A stretch of DNA of 64,000 bases. Source: Sanghuangporus weigelae (Eukaryota; Basidiomycota; Agaricomycetes; Hymenochaetales; Hymenochaetaceae). This document shows, in pieces, positions 33,725 to 48,192 of the stretch. How positions within the stretch are numbered: position 1 is the first letter of the stretch; the number at the start of each line of letters is the position of its first letter. The notes beneath the pieces were generated by a model that was not told where the DNA came from, searched no databases, and worked only from the letters and a program-made list of their open reading frames with translations. The position numbers and the translations under genes are program-made. The DNA is taken from positions 2,914,001 through 2,978,000 of the forward strand of contig CP137320.1 in NCBI GenBank assembly GCA_033182465.1. The letters are read 5' to 3'.

Positions 33725-36322
33725 TCTTGGGCGGCGAACTTTCCAGTCATCTGCTGTCCTGCAACGACAAAAGCCAAAAACACAAAAGTCCAGTTCTTCA
33801 GTATCCGCGTTCAGACAGCTCATCTCCCGCCCTACCGCTCGCCCAACTCGACATGCCGACAACGTGCTTCCACCATTGCAACGACCTCAGCATCATTTTC
33901 ATGCGCGAAAATCACGTTCAGATACGTGGCGCATCAGCTCCCCAGAGCAGGTCCGACAGAAGCTCAATGAGGGTCTGTACCGATGGGCTCGTTTGGGGGC
34001 AACAGTCGCTCGCCTCAAAGCAATGGGCATCACAACGGAGGAAGCAAGGACTCTGCTAAGCATGTTTGTTGATGAAAGACCGAGAACACGTCACGGATGG
34101 TTCCCGCCTGAGGAAGACGACGTGTGGCAAATGGCACGCATTCAGGATGACATGGCAGAAAGTCTACCTGGCTCCGTCGACAGAGCGCTCACTCGGAGGT
34201 TCATGGCGTGGGCTCTGGAGACAACTAGGACTCGCGGGACGTTGCAGCCTTCAGTGTACAACACTCTTGCTTCAGTGCAGAAGGCGGTGGACTTTACTCA
34301 CCCGGCGGAATGGTATCCAGTCGCTCGAATGCTAAAGCGCAAAGTGCATATGCACGTTGGTCCGACAAACAGCGGGAAGACTCACAACGCTTTGCGAGCG
34401 CTGGCGGCTTCTCCACACGGAGTATATGCCTCACCTCTCCGACTCCTCGCTTACGAAGTGTTTGACCGTCTGAACAAGGGTAGAATTGTACCTTTGAACG
34501 CCGACCCCTCTGCACCACCTGAGACCTTACAGCGGACGTGCAATCTAATCACAGGAGAAGAAACCCGTCTTGTCAAGGAGGACGCGCCTTTGTTGAGTTG
34601 CACGGTTGAGATGATTGATACGAGAAGGCGGTATGATGTTGCCGTTATTGACGAGATTCAGATGCTCTCCGACCCGCAACGAGGAGGTGCATGGACAGCG
34701 GCCGTGCTCGGTATACACGCAGAAGAGGTACACCTTTGCGGTGAAGCAGGCGCGGTCCCACTGGTCCAAGAAATGCTCAAGGAAACGGGCGACGAGCTAG
34801 TCGTTCACCGATATGAACGTCTCACACCTCTCGTCATGGCTTCCAAGTCGCTCAACGGTGACCTACGGAAAATCGAGCCAGGTGACTGTGTCGTGTCGTT
34901 CTCACGCAATTCGCTCTTTGCGTTGAAAAGAGACATTGAGAAAATCACCGGACGGCGTTGTGCAATTATCTATGGACGTTTGCCTCCCGAGGTGCGCTGC
35001 GAGCAGGCCGAACTCTTCAATGATCCCGATACTGGGTATGATGTGCTTGTGGGAAGTGACGCTATTGGCATGGGCCTAAATCTGTGTGTTGGTTTCTTAC
35101 ATCTAGCATCACCTTAGCTCACGGGTTATGCAGGAAAATTAAACGCATCATATTTGAAAGCTCATGGAAATATGATGGTGACGTTGAAAGGACCCTCTCA
35201 CTGTCTCAGCTCAAGCAAATTGCCGGCAGGGCGGGGAGATATGGATTGCACGGGGACGATGACGGTGGAATCGTTACGACGTTGTACGATGACGACCTAC
35301 CTGTGGTGCGCAAAGCAGTCGAGTCAAAGGTCGTTCCTGTGTCGAAACGCGCCGTTCTCCCGATGACGAGAGAATCATACAACGACTTGGAACAGCTCAT
35401 TCGCCGTCAAGCATCGTTCTCCTCCATCCTCGACATTATACGCAGCGCATCGATAATGGCGCCTTGCTACACCTTATCAGACTTGGAAAAGGATAATAAG
35501 GAAGTTTTACCCATAATAGATCGGCTGTGCAACGACTACACCCTGGCTGAAAGGCTGAGGATCATGAATGCACCCGTACAATGGAGAGACAAAGCCGTTG
35601 CGCAGGCCATGGAGAAGTTTTTGAGGATGTATAAGAAGGAGGGGCATGTGAAATTCGAGGAGTCGTTGAAAGGATTAGGACTTTTGGAAGCGTTGGAAAA
35701 AGGAAGGGACGTGCAGACTTCTGCTGAACTTGCTAGCGGCGCCACCAGTTTCTCCGAATCCGAAATGAACATTCTTTCGGACGCGCCCCTCCCCCCCAGC
35801 CTAGCGTCTGCGCTCGAAGCTATCCATCTCAAATCAGTCCCGCCTCAAATCGATCTCTTGCTCAAGATGGAATCACTCTACCGAATAGCAGTGGTTTACA
35901 TGTGGTTCAACCAGCGCCTGCCTCTCGTGTTCAGCCAGCGTGATAAAGCGTTACGTACGAAGGACGAATGCGAGGAAAATATCAATTGGTGTTTGGAGAG
36001 GATGAAATACGTCAAGGGCGGGAAGTTCCTGCCTCGAAAGGAAGTTATTAGGAGTGATGTTGGCGCTACTTCCAGTCCTGGCCAGGAATCTGAGAAGCAG
36101 AAGAGGGACGAGAAGGAGGGAGAAGGAGGTGTCAAGATCGAAGAACGGGAATATCGAGTCGATGGGCTGGACGATGCTGTTCCGAGGGAAGAGGAGATTA
36201 TACGAGCCGACTCAAGTGCAGCACCAGCGAAAGGCAAGAAGAAAGATAAGGATCAGAAGCGCAACGCGCTGCTCCCGGACACTGCAACGGTTGGCGCGGA
36301 GAGCTTAACAGGATCATCATGA
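33666..36322 (+). CDS. SUV3: SUV3 mitochondrial ATP-dependent RNA helicase
   Basis: DExH/D-type helicase of the mitochondrial RNA degradosome, acting with an exoribonuclease in turnover and processing of mitochondrial RNA. Exons 33666-35083 and 35134-36322 (50-nt intron); 868 aa. The N-terminus MLSATYRVCAHCRLSLLENS followed by RRTFQSSAV looks like a mitochondrial presequence. Motifs: P-loop MHVGPTNSGKTHNALRAL, YASPLRLLAYEVFDRLN, NLITGEETRL, AVIDEIQMLSDPQRG, GRLPPEVRCEQAELFND, SDAIGMGLNLKIKRIIFESS (restored by splicing) and QLKQIAGRAGRYG. The C-terminal extension is charged and low-complexity. Confidence 0.95.
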
Positions 36323-36670
36323 AGCGTCTTGCTTTTTCACGCTTTGACATTTCAATCCGTTGGGTCTGATTAATCCTCACATCTTACGCCTTCCACACCC
36401 GCTTTCAGAGACAATCCCTCCGCCTTGCTGTGCTATGCTATCATTATTGCATACTCTTACAATGCAAGCCTCGAGTTGCGTTTGAATCTCAACATAGATC
36501 ACAATCTCAACACCTACTCCCACTATTCGCATTAAGTACATTTAACACTACTTACAGGCGGAGATAATAAACAAAAAATGAGGTGGTGAACGGTGTGTTA
36601 TATAGTATGCAGAAATAGGATTTACAGATAGATGGTGTAGCACGGATTTGAGCATGCTTCGCTTCATGTC
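36323..36670. other. Intergenic between convergent genes
   Basis: 348 bp of 3' flank between SUV3 and NAA35; no gene seen. Confidence 0.5.
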
Positions 36671-39620
36671 CTACGCGATCTGATGGCTCGCTACTTCAAC
36701 TTTGGGGAACCAAGGGCAGACTTCTAGGTCCCAAATGACTCGTAATTGCTCTAAAGATGAAGACGATGTGTTCGAGTCCGTATTCCCTGAAAGGAGGACG
36801 AGGTGCTCCCGAACGTTTTCGCAGACTAGTATTAATCCTGCTAGATGCTGTGCAGGAAGAAGTAAGGAAATGGAGACGGAGATGGAAGGAGACAGGGAAG
36901 TAATGAAGGCAAGTACGTACGTGTTGGGTGAATTCTGCTCGACATAGCTGCAGTGCGATGTCCTTTTCAGCTAGTATACCGAGCCGTACGAGCCGTAGCA
37001 AAGCACTGTCAAGGAGACGCAGCGCCTTCTGGATCCTCTTTTCCTGTACATACAGCAGCGGCGGAGAAGGAATGAACATCATTTCCGAAAACAAGGTTGT
37101 GTGGTATGACCCAAGGAAATTCTGCTTACCTGCTCTTCCTCGATGATTTTCTTCTCTTCCCGAAGAAATGTACGGTAATTGGGTGCGAAAGGGTCAGGAG
37201 TAGAGATTTCTTCGAATCTATTTCGTAAAGCCCATTTGTACCGGACGACGAAGTTCGACCAGCGGCGTGCAGGGTCAAATTTGGAGGAACAAGTAAGGAT
37301 CTGTGTACCGTCCGTGGAAATGACCGTCCCTTGTTGAGATAGTCGGTCGCAAAAAAGCTTATAGATATGTCTGCTTACCGTGAAGAAGGCCATAGACATC
37401 TCCTTGAGAACTGAAACATACTGCTCCTGAACCAACAGGTGATTCTGTGCCGGTGTATCTATTCACCGAGACAATGATCACCATTCACTTTTCAAGTAAT
37501 ACATCTTCAAGAAGTTGCCTACCTTCGGGAACAGCACCCAGAAGCTCTTTCAAAATTCCCTCGTGCGTCTGCAGGATCTCAGACAAATACCAATACGCAA
37601 AGGATCGCTCGTCGAGAGCGTGCAACTCCAGTTCAAATCCGAACAGTATGATATCTCGCGCGATACCAGCCCGCCAGTGAAGTACAGCGAGGGGAATGCA
37701 CTTGAGAACGCGAGAGTCCGCACTATCCTACATCACAAAGTCAGGTCTTGAAGGGTTGGAGGAAGAAAAGAACTAGGTACTCGAGGTTTAGTTCTCGCTG
37801 TCATTACGAGAGAATGATCGTACAGTTCGTGCCAGTCTATGACTGTCTTCATAGAATGACGCCGTTGTCGAGGCCGATTATGGTATGAAGCCCAAATATG
37901 CTGTACAATTAGCTACAGCAATAACATAAGCGATCGCAGTACAAGGGAACGTCATAAACTCACTCTCGTGAGAATACTATGGAACTCTTCGAACGAGTTG
38001 GAAGGTGATCCGAATGAGTTCTTTTCGAAGAGGGATACAATATGACCGAACGAGATATGCGCTAATTCGAGGAAGAAGTGTTCGAATAGCCATGAAACAG
38101 CGAATCTATCCATGATGGTCGAGCCATCAGAGAAGATAGTCTATAAGGGTTAGTATATATGTTCTGGGAGACAGATTGATAAGAGAGTTACCTGTGTCAA
38201 AGAACGTATGAAAGGAGGACGGCTCAGCTTCCGCCTTAGGCTGCTCGCATGGAGGATACCTACTGTCTAGGAGAGAGTTCGGTATTAGAATACGAGAATG
38301 TGAACCCGCAGTTAAACAATATTACATTCCAAGCCAACAAGGTTTCGCAATTGGACAGCTGATAAACCATCTCCCAGCCATCCAACAGACCTTCAACAGC
38401 CTTCCATGTATCTGCTTGCGGAGGGATAATTAAAGGACGCATTGGCATAATTGAATGCAATCTTCGCGTAATGCGCGAATCAAAGACGTGAAGAGCCGGA
38501 GAACCTTCTGGTGGCGGCGGGATAGTCTGGCCTCTAACGAGCGCTAGAAGTTGTCGTGCTTCGGCCAGAAGAGGAACGGCGAAAGGTAGCTTCCGTGGCA
38601 TTTCAAGACTGAAGAGGCGGAGTAATATCTACTAATGCGATGAGTACTCTCCATGAAGAAGACTTCAGGTGCATTTCTTACCCCTCGCAATCGTATTCTA
38701 TGAAGTAATTCCGTACGAAATAGAAGATTTCTATCTGTTATGAATCAAGCCTCCAAACATGGTTTCAGATCATAATGAAAATAATCACCTTCGTTCTGTG
38801 CGAGCCATAGCTCTGCATCTTCCAATAGCATCATAACTCGTTGCGGAGTTATTGACTCAAGCAAACTCGTATCGGACTTCTCGCTTTGCCAATCCTCGCA
38901 CTATGAAAATCAGAACGTGAAATGAATCAAAAAAACGGAGTGCATACGTCATGTACATTCCCCTTCACCAGCTCTCTGTATGCCAAATCACAGCATTTCA
39001 CCATTCCCATTACTCCTGAGCGTATTATTAAGGATGTGAGCTGGATAGGGAGACCTCTATCGAAGAATCTTCTTCTTGCTTCCGACGGAATAGAGTCAAT
39101 GTCGATCATAGCCAGATGGTGCATGTATAAGCAGGTGTAGACCGTCTGGGCAAGTGCGTTACCCGCGTACCAGTGCATCTAGGAATTGCGAATGTACGGC
39201 GATGAACACGCATGAATAAAGCTGTACAGACCGTCATCTGCATTCACCTCGCAAGCCATGGATCTATCAAGAATCCAGCAGACCTCTTCTGGAAGCAATG
39301 GTGTGAGAGGGTCGAATTCGGGTTGTCGTTGGCTTTCTGGCAAGGGCGCGCCACTGTCCATGCGGGGGTCGCCTATCTGATGAAGCTGCTTGAGCACCCG
39401 CGGTCAAAGGAAGCAGGTATTGCACTCACCTCAACGGCGCTCATTGCATCGTAAAGCGTGAATCCATCAACCATAAGTAATTCGTCATCGTCCATCTCTA
39501 ATTAATTTCAGATATGAGAAGAAGTCGGTACAGGCTAATTCTCGCGGGAATCAGACCTCGGGAAGCATCTTGGAAGAGCTGTGTAACATCTTTGAATTGC
39601 GACCCTCCTGGTAACTCCAT
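36671..39620 (-). CDS. NAA35: NatC auxiliary subunit MAK10/NAA35
   Basis: Ribosome-anchoring subunit of the NatC N-terminal acetyltransferase. Fifteen exons, high to low: 39557-39620, 39430-39497, 39248-39376, 38948-39178, 38789-38900, 38682-38734, 38326-38628, 38192-38266, 37964-38140, 37781-37900, 37523-37727, 37379-37458, 37130-37300, 36921-37043, 36671-36847; 695 aa. Key parts: FKDVTQLFQDASREMDDDEL, TLYDAMSAVEIGDPRMDSG (family hallmark), LLPEEVCWILDRSMACEMHW, YAGNALAQTVYTCLYMHHL, WRAGIARDIILFGFELELH, ERSFAYWYLSEILQ and CSSKFDPARRWSNFVVRYKW. The 78-nt intron 37301-37378 is stop-free and in frame. All phases agree over 15 exons, which supports the model. Confidence 0.92.
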
Positions 39621-39784
39621 GGCAGTAAAAGATCCGCAGAGGAGTGTGTTCTTCGAGATATTAAAGAATGCAGGATATATATTATGAGATAGAAGAGAAC
39701 ATCATTACCAGTCCAGGTGAGGTGAGAGTCAAGAGCAAGAACAGAACTCGCACGCGATTCGACGCGTCTCAGTCCCGAACCATC
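39621..39784. promoter_or_regulatory. Bidirectional promoter, NAA35 / mitochondrial TrpRS
   Basis: 164 bp between divergent start codons; no specific element recognised. Confidence 0.5.
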
Positions 39785-41187
<1,403 letters not shown>

Positions 41188-41442
41188 CGACCTATTTCGC
41201 AACCACTCATTCTAGGACAGACGTTTTGTCATTGGATATCTAGAGGATTACCATTACTTACATTTCTTAATTACTCTCATCTCAGTCATTGTTCAAACAA
41301 TTATTCGAAAAAAGAGTTGAGAATTTGATGATGGGTATGCCGGGAAGCCGAGATCGTACATGGTCAGAGTTTATCTCAGATTGCATCATCAACATTTACA
41401 GAGTATTTGCCTTTTTCTCTATTCTATCTATCTACATCTATC

Positions 41443-43559
41443 ATGTCCCGTAGCAGAGGCTCGTCTCGAACCAGATCGCTGAATGCTGACCACCCTGTGG
41501 TCATGACCATTGCTGGTTCAGACTCAAGTGGGGGTGCAGGAATTCAGGTAAACGAACTCGTGCATTCAATTTACTTGCGCCTTGAGTCAAATTGTTATTC
41601 CCTAGGCAGATCTCAAGACGTTCACCGCGTTGCAATGTTTTGGAACAAGTGTTATCACAGCCTTGACTGCGCAGAACACAACTGGAGTCGACAGTGTCTT
41701 CCCTATTCCCCCGGAGTTCATCGAAAAGCAGGTTAGATATCTGCATCATTTTGACAGGGATCGGTAATAAATAAAGAATGTATCGCGTCGCTAGCTCAGC
41801 ATGATTCTTGCAGACATGGATGTTTCAGCATTTAAGACTGGCATGTTATATGACGCAGCGAACGCTAGGGCCGTGGCGAAAGGTCTTAGAGATTTCTATA
41901 ATAGTCATGAAGTTATTCTCCCGCCACTAGTCATTGACCCTGTATGCGTGTCAACTTCCGGACATACCCTCCTCGAACCGGATGCAGTTTCAGTTCTGAT
42001 CCAGGAACTATTCCCCCTTGCAAAGCTGATAACTCCAAACAAGACGGAGGCGGAGCTCTTACTCGCTCAAGCATCTGCAAAGGAGCAGAAAGAGATAAGA
42101 TCTATTGACGATGCTTTAGATGTGGCGTCCAGCCTAGGGAGCCTTGGCTCATGCGATGTCTTACTCAAAGGCGGGCATTTGTCTGTTTCTGCAAGAGATA
42201 TGTTATCCTTCATCGCTGTTCAGCGAGCGAATACTAGGCTTCGTATCGAATGGGATGGGGTTGAGGAGAACATGGAGATTTTGCAGATAAAGAAATTAGG
42301 TGTGGATGCCCCGCTCGTAATTGATGTTCTATACGAAAGAGCATCTGGAAGCACTACAATCTTCGCGCGTCGTCGTATTGATTCCACAAGCACACATGGC
42401 ACAGGTTGCACGCTCAGCGCAGCTATTGCTTCATATCTCGCTCGAGGATATTCCAGTACGCTCATTATCTTCCTGGTTTAGAATCACATTTCATAATCTT
42501 CTGCATAGTCCGTGACGCCGTTCGTTTGGCCTCAGATTACACTTACGCAGGAATCAAAGCCGCATTCCCCCTCGGAAAGGGTCATGGGCCACTCAACCAT
42601 ATGCATTCCTTCACTCCGCGGGTTCTCCCTCTGTACGTATCTATGTCTCTCCTGTCCTGGCCCATCTTCTCAACTCGCAGGTGACATTGTACCTCATTCG
42701 TAATGCTCATAGTCCATCAAAGGAAGATCCGTATCCATTTACGCGTGCGCTTATCCGCTCAAACGCAGACGTATGGAAGCAGTACGTGGAACATCCATTC
42801 GTGCGACAGCTAGGAGAGGGGACGCTGCCCCGGGAAAGTTTCTTACATTTCGTCAAGTCAGTCCTCATCTTTTTATCCGCCAATAATAGATCAAGATCAA
42901 CTGAAAGAATGCTCCGTAAATTATCGTTCGAATCAATCAGACAAGACTACCAATACCTCAAATATTATGCCCGTGCGTACGGGCTACTCGTCGCCAAATC
43001 ACGGCGCTTCGCGGATATCAAGCCCGCAACGGACACGATCCTGAACGTGCTCAACGAGGTGACGATGCACAAGTCGTACTGCTCCGCCGAGCTCGGGATC
43101 AGCGAAGTCGAGCTGGAAATGACGCCCGAGTCGAGTGCGACGACGGCGTACGGTGCGTTCATATTAGATTCGGGGTTACGCGGCGATGAGACGGATTTGA
43201 TCATCACCCTCGCTGCTTGTCTTCTTGGATACGGAGAAGTTGGATTGTGGCTCAAGAGCCAGGCAGAACTTCCTGATTCGTGGGTGAGGTGGGAAGGGAA
43301 TCCGTACCTCCGCTGGATTGAGGATTATTCCGGGGTCCATTATCAAAATGCAGTTCGGTCTGGTTTAGGTACGAGCATCTCTTTTTGCCTCGTCGCGTTT
43401 GCTAGCAGCTGAGATATTACATCTGTAATAGACATCCTCGAACATGCTGCGCAAGAGGACCCACCGTCACCTCGGAGATTCGAGCAGTGGAAAGAAGTAT
43501 GGGGCAAATGTACGACGCTAGAGAAGAAGTTCTGGGATATGGCGATGGAATTATCTTGA
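41443..43559 (+). CDS. THI20: THI20-like HMP/HMP-P kinase fused to TenA domain
   Basis: Thiamine biosynthesis and salvage enzyme: phosphorylates hydroxymethylpyrimidine and its phosphate, with a C-terminal TenA (thiaminase II-type) domain. Exons: 41443-41547, 41606-41731, 41795-42455, 42509-42632, 42713-42856, 42941-43368, 43432-43559; 571 aa. Kinase motifs: [70 protein letters not shown]. TenA part from about residue 345: [34 protein letters not shown]. The 84-nt intron at 42857-42940 is in frame and stop-free. No thiamine riboswitch was recognised. Confidence 0.94.
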
Positions 43560-43736
43560 GAAGCTAGAATTATAAGCTACAGCAATAGAATTGCAGATCC
43601 GTCTATCTATACAAATGCGAGCTAAGCTGGCTAGATTAGATCATCAATGTATGTATGCAAAGAAAGCAAGAAGCAAGAGAATGTCCAAAGCAATGTGAAC
43701 GCGAGGGATGTAGATTATTTGGAGAGATAAAACGAG

Positions 43737-45136
43737 CTATACTGCAGCGGGTTCGACCTCCTCTTCAACGATGACCTCCGTTCGTACCTGAAGGAGTTTG
43801 CGGGACTTGGAGTTCTTGACGTTCTGCGCACTCGGACACAGACCGGACGTGCTCAGAGTACATTCGTCGCATCGCGGACCCACGGGAAGGCAGATAGTCT
43901 GGGAGATTTCAGAGTGAACAAACTATTCGTGCGGAAAAGAGTGGATAGAAACTCCTACCTGACCGAACCCGACAAGCAGATGATTTATCTCGGGATGGAG
44001 CTCCTTTGGTAACCATGATTGCAAATTAAGCCTGTCACGGGGAAGAGAAACGAATTCGGTATGTTTGCAGGAAATAAGAAATACCATCACTAACCTCGTC
44101 TCTTCGGGTGTCTTGGTTGGAGGTTTGTGCCAACGAAGACGATTAGTAATTCGGTGGACATGTACATCGACTCCAATACCGTCGTTGCTAGAGCATGTAA
44201 GTATACATGTAGGAGATTCTTAAGAACTTTTTCGAGCCTACATGTTCCAAGCTCTTTGAAGGCACAGGAAGGCCATCTTTGGCCCGACTCCGGGAAGAGA
44301 ACATAATTCATCCACGGTTTTTGGAACGTCTGAATTGAAGTCGTCTCGTAGTCGTACTGCAGCTTGCTTGATATACCTGTAGTCAATTAGATTGTCAGAC
44401 TGTTATAAATAGGAAGAGGCATGATGTGTACTGTGTTTTTCGTCTCCAGAATCCAACTTTTGATATCGCCTCGGAAATGGTTTCGTCGTTCGCTTGAATG
44501 AGACCTTCTACGGTATAAGAACCACCAAGAGCTTCACGGAGCTTCTTAACAGCTGCGTCCGTCACTTCGTCTTTCGTTTGTGAAGACAGCATGAGTGAGA
44601 CGAGAGTTGACAATCTCCGAGCCTGTCAGACAAGAAACTAAGGGTTAAAGAAATGGAAAGTGAAAACCGAGCGCTAAATAACTCACCCTGGGATCCATCT
44701 CGTTATGTTGCGCCTTGTCACATCCCATAGTATCCACAGGAGCAATATACTTCTTTCGCATCTCCTTTATTGCGTCGTAGGTTTCCTTCCATCTTGGAGG
44801 CGCGGGGTGAGGCTTGTCGAGCACCATTCGTAACGGCTTATTCTTCTTTGGAGATGGGCTGCGTTCTGGCACGGCTTTCTTCGCTCCTCGCTTCTTCGGT
44901 GTCTGAGTTGCTTCGCTCTCAGGACTGGAGGACAGGGTTGAGGACTCCGTGGTTTCTTGTGTTTGCTCGAAAGTCTGTATGGTCCTCTTGACGCGTTTTG
45001 ACCGTCTTGGGGAATCTCCATCATGAGATTCGACAGTGGTTTTGTTATCTGTCGTCTCATAGAGAGTGACGGAGGTGCTATAAGAGCTTGGACGCGCGAC
45101 GAGACGCGTCTGAGACGCGTTCCGCTTGATAGCCAT
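43737..45136 (-). CDS. NTH1: Endonuclease III homolog (NTH1)
   Basis: Bifunctional DNA glycosylase/AP lyase for oxidised pyrimidines in base excision repair. Exons: 44687-45136, 44432-44622, 44242-44376, 44095-44187, 43959-44031, 43737-43898; 367 aa. The N-terminal 100 residues are basic and disordered ([29 protein letters not shown]), likely nuclear or mitochondrial targeting. Core: [20 protein letters not shown], helix-hairpin-helix [17 protein letters not shown] with the catalytic Lys, and [17 protein letters not shown] with the catalytic Asp. Iron-sulfur cysteines follow the pattern C-X6-C-X2-C-X7-C ([19 protein letters not shown]), a slightly longer last gap than in the E. coli enzyme. 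Confidence 0.94.
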
Positions 45137-45553
45137 GGTAAAGCTCCGGCGTAGAAAGTAAAACAGGTTCGATCCGAGTGACGAGGCGATGATCAGAGCG
45201 GATGTCCAGGAATAAAATGGTTAGAGATATGAGTAGTATCAAAGAAAGAAGGACGCGACACGGGCGTTCATACTTGAGACCTTCCTCATAAGGAAATTTC
45301 TCAAGACACGAGAAAAGTGGATGGATATGTATTCGATCAGATAGGTCTGAATGACTTCGCTTGGAGTCCTATTTCATGTGAAATTAATGCTGCGCACAGA
45401 CACTTGCCGCAATCTAGCACGTTCATTTATGTAAACGTCGTTTGGTAAATCATTTCAATAGCTAGTCTAGAATTACTGGCATCTCTAAGTCTAAGCAAGT
45501 TCTGCTGCGGTGGGCCGCTGGTTTATTCGTTTTGTCCGTGTAGCTTTGCCAAG
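45137..45553. promoter_or_regulatory. Divergent intergenic region, NTH1 / PRO1
   Basis: 417 bp between divergent starts; nothing specific recognised. Confidence 0.45.
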
Positions 45554-47617
45554 ATGTTGAGGAGATCTATCTGGAATCACGACCGTGAGAACATGCCCGA
45601 GTCAAAGCTCAGACGCGTCGGATCGACCCCGCACTCAACAAGACCGTCATCCAAAATGGCTCGCTATAAGCACGGTGGACTTCCATGCACAATTGTAATA
45701 AAACTAGGTAAGCTGTAGCGCGTTACTATGTGTTGATCAGAAATTCAAGCAAGACGTATTCGATATAGGAACCTCTTCCATTGTTCACGAGACGACCCAC
45801 CAGCCCTTGCTTTCACGATTATCCGCCATTGTCGAGACGGTTTTGCATCTCAAAGCAGAAGGCCACAAGGTTGTGCTTGTCAGCTCGGGTGCCATAGGAG
45901 TGGGTTTGAAAACGATGAACTTGGGGAGTAGACCGAAGAATCTTGCCGGTGTCCAGGTGCGACTTCGTCGCAATTTCCTAATGTTGTAATACATGATTAA
46001 TGGAATCTAGGCACTGGCAGCAATTGGTCAAGGAAGACTGATTGCACTGTGGGACAACCTCTTCGGACAACTCGGTCAGCCCATAGCTCAAATCTTGCTT
46101 ACTCGGGGTGACATAGCGGATGTTCGTGGCATGTGCATTGGCTTTGCAAAACAAGCTCCCAATCTCATTTCATTGTGCATGATCAGAGGACACGGTACCT
46201 GAATGCCGTCAATACACTCTCGGAGTTGCTTTCCATGGGTGTCGTACCTATAGTCAATGAGAATGATACAATCTCCGTCAGCGTACGTCTTTCCTACATC
46301 ATCGAAATAAAATGAACATGCAGAGAAGTTTACTCTAGGAAATAAAATTCGGCGACAACGACACTTTGTCGGCGATCACTTCGTCTATGATCCATGCCGA
46401 CTATCTTTTCTTGTTAACCGACGTGGACGGTTTGTACACGACTAATCCTCGGAAAGACCCGACCGCGAAACCGATTGACGTTGTCCATTCAATACAAGCA
46501 ATTCGCTCTCAAGGTACAGGTCTCTGATATCCTTGAACAATTCCCGTTCTAATCTTGACTTACAGTCAGCACGAAGACTTTGGGATCGAAGCTCGGAACG
46601 GGCGGGATGGAAACAAAGCTAATAGCGGCCGAAATCGCCACCGCAGCCGGAGTGACCACAGTCATAACCTCCAGCACTCATCCGGAGCGAATATTCGAAA
46701 TCATAGAATACAACAAGGCATCTCATGTTTCTCCTTCCTCCTCCTCCTCCTCTTCCTCATCCACACCATCCACCCCTCGAGAACCTCTTTCTGGACGCTC
46801 AAGTCCCTCACCGGAACAAACGACACCGAAAAAGCAGGATGATAGGGATAGTACACCGTCTCCCCATAGATCACCAGTACGCCCTCCGCATACGATATTC
46901 ATGCCAGCGGAAGCCCCATTACGAGACCTCAAGTCGTGGACGGCGCATACTTTAGCGCCAGCAGGCAGCGTCATCATCGATGCAGGTGCACACCTCGTAT
47001 TATCTCGACGCGACTCCGGAGGCCGACTCCTCCCCGCGGGGGTGCTTGGTATCAAAGGCAGCTTCGCCTCAGGCCAGGCGGTCCGCATAGTCGTGCGGAA
47101 GCGAAAACCAGAGGCCCCGCCGGCGGAAGAAAAAGACGTGACTACGGCGATGGCGAAAGCGACTCTGGCTTCGTACGCGCACGGCTCTCCGCTCATTACG
47201 GAACCGAGTACGCCTGTTCTTCAGCCGGCTGCGTCGATGAGCTCGTCTATCACGTCTCTCGACCAGTTTTCCCGTCCAATTTCGATTTCAGTGGATAGTT
47301 CCTCTTCTGCATCGACGGCACATCCGCATGTGGGTGATGAGGAAGACCATGAGCATCATGACAAGGAAGAGGAAGACGCGGACGATGGGTGGGATGTCAT
47401 CGATGTCGGACGAGGACTCGCGAATTACAATTCTGCTCAAATCAGGCGGGTGAAAGGGATGAAGAGGTTGGTGTGCTTTTCGTCTCAGATATAGTCATAG
47501 TTGACATTGCTGATGCCTGTTGGACCCCATAGCTCCAATATTCCGCATGTTCTGGGATACGCAGACTCGGAGTACGTCGTGGAGAACATCACCATTAGAG
47601 TACCCCCATCGGATTGA
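45554..47617 (+). CDS. PRO1: Glutamate 5-kinase with PUA domain
   Basis: First step of proline synthesis: phosphorylates glutamate to gamma-glutamyl phosphate. Exons: 45554-45707, 45769-45956, 46011-46121, 46187-46282, 46339-46513, 46566-47466, 47533-47617; 569 aa. Kinase motifs: [107 protein letters not shown]. The PUA part includes [15 protein letters not shown] and, at the end, [21 protein letters not shown] serine run follows the kinase domain and an acidic, His/Ser-rich insert splits the PUA region. An N-terminal extension of about 45 residues precedes the core; a later ATG is possible. Confidence 0.93.
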
Positions 47618-48192
47618 TACCCGTTCACCTCAGTCTTTATAAAAAATTGTAGATTAATTAAAATTTCAGGATTCTTGTTGCAAATGGATAGAATAGGCAT
47701 GGTAAATGTCAGGTATTAGACTAGAATGTCCCCCATGAGCCAAATGTTCACTGTAAAAAAGTGTTCACGAGCAACTGCAACTTCCTGTTGCACGAGGTTG
47801 CGATAAGCATTTCGCAGGGATAAGTTTGAGGCGCCCGGACACATGAGCTCAGGATCGGTACAAGCGTATTGCCAGGAGGACTTGTTCGGATGTACTGTGT
47901 GGTGTACATGATATACGATGTTTCTGTCCCCGACAATACCACTCTTGGATTTATTTGGTCTTGACTCTAAAAGTCATAGAAATCAAAAGGATGAGACTGG
48001 CATGTCCACTTCCATCTTGAAGGACTTGTTGGATTATGTAGTATTGCAAAGGCTGTCTCTTCTCTTGCGAAGCTCATTTTTGAGAGTCTCTTGTGGTCAC
48101 ATATAGTACCTTTTAAAAAATAGATTATACTAACATCGCAAAATATACCAGACGGAACAACTAGAGCACGAAAGAGCTGCGAAGATAGTACA
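47618..48192. other. Intergenic between convergent genes
   Basis: 575 bp of 3' flank between PRO1 and PFS2. Short frames are present but none is supported. Confidence 0.5.

Noticed and set aside
41188-41442. Possible thiamine riboswitch upstream of THI20
   Set aside because: No TPP-aptamer core such as CTGAGA with a matching partner was recognised in the leader.
45160-45240. GGTTCGATCC resembling a tRNA B box
   Set aside because: No A box, acceptor stem or cloverleaf can be folded around it.
47107-47298. Arg-rich plus-strand frame inside PRO1
   Set aside because: Frame-shifted reading of the glutamate 5-kinase PUA region, with no family signal.
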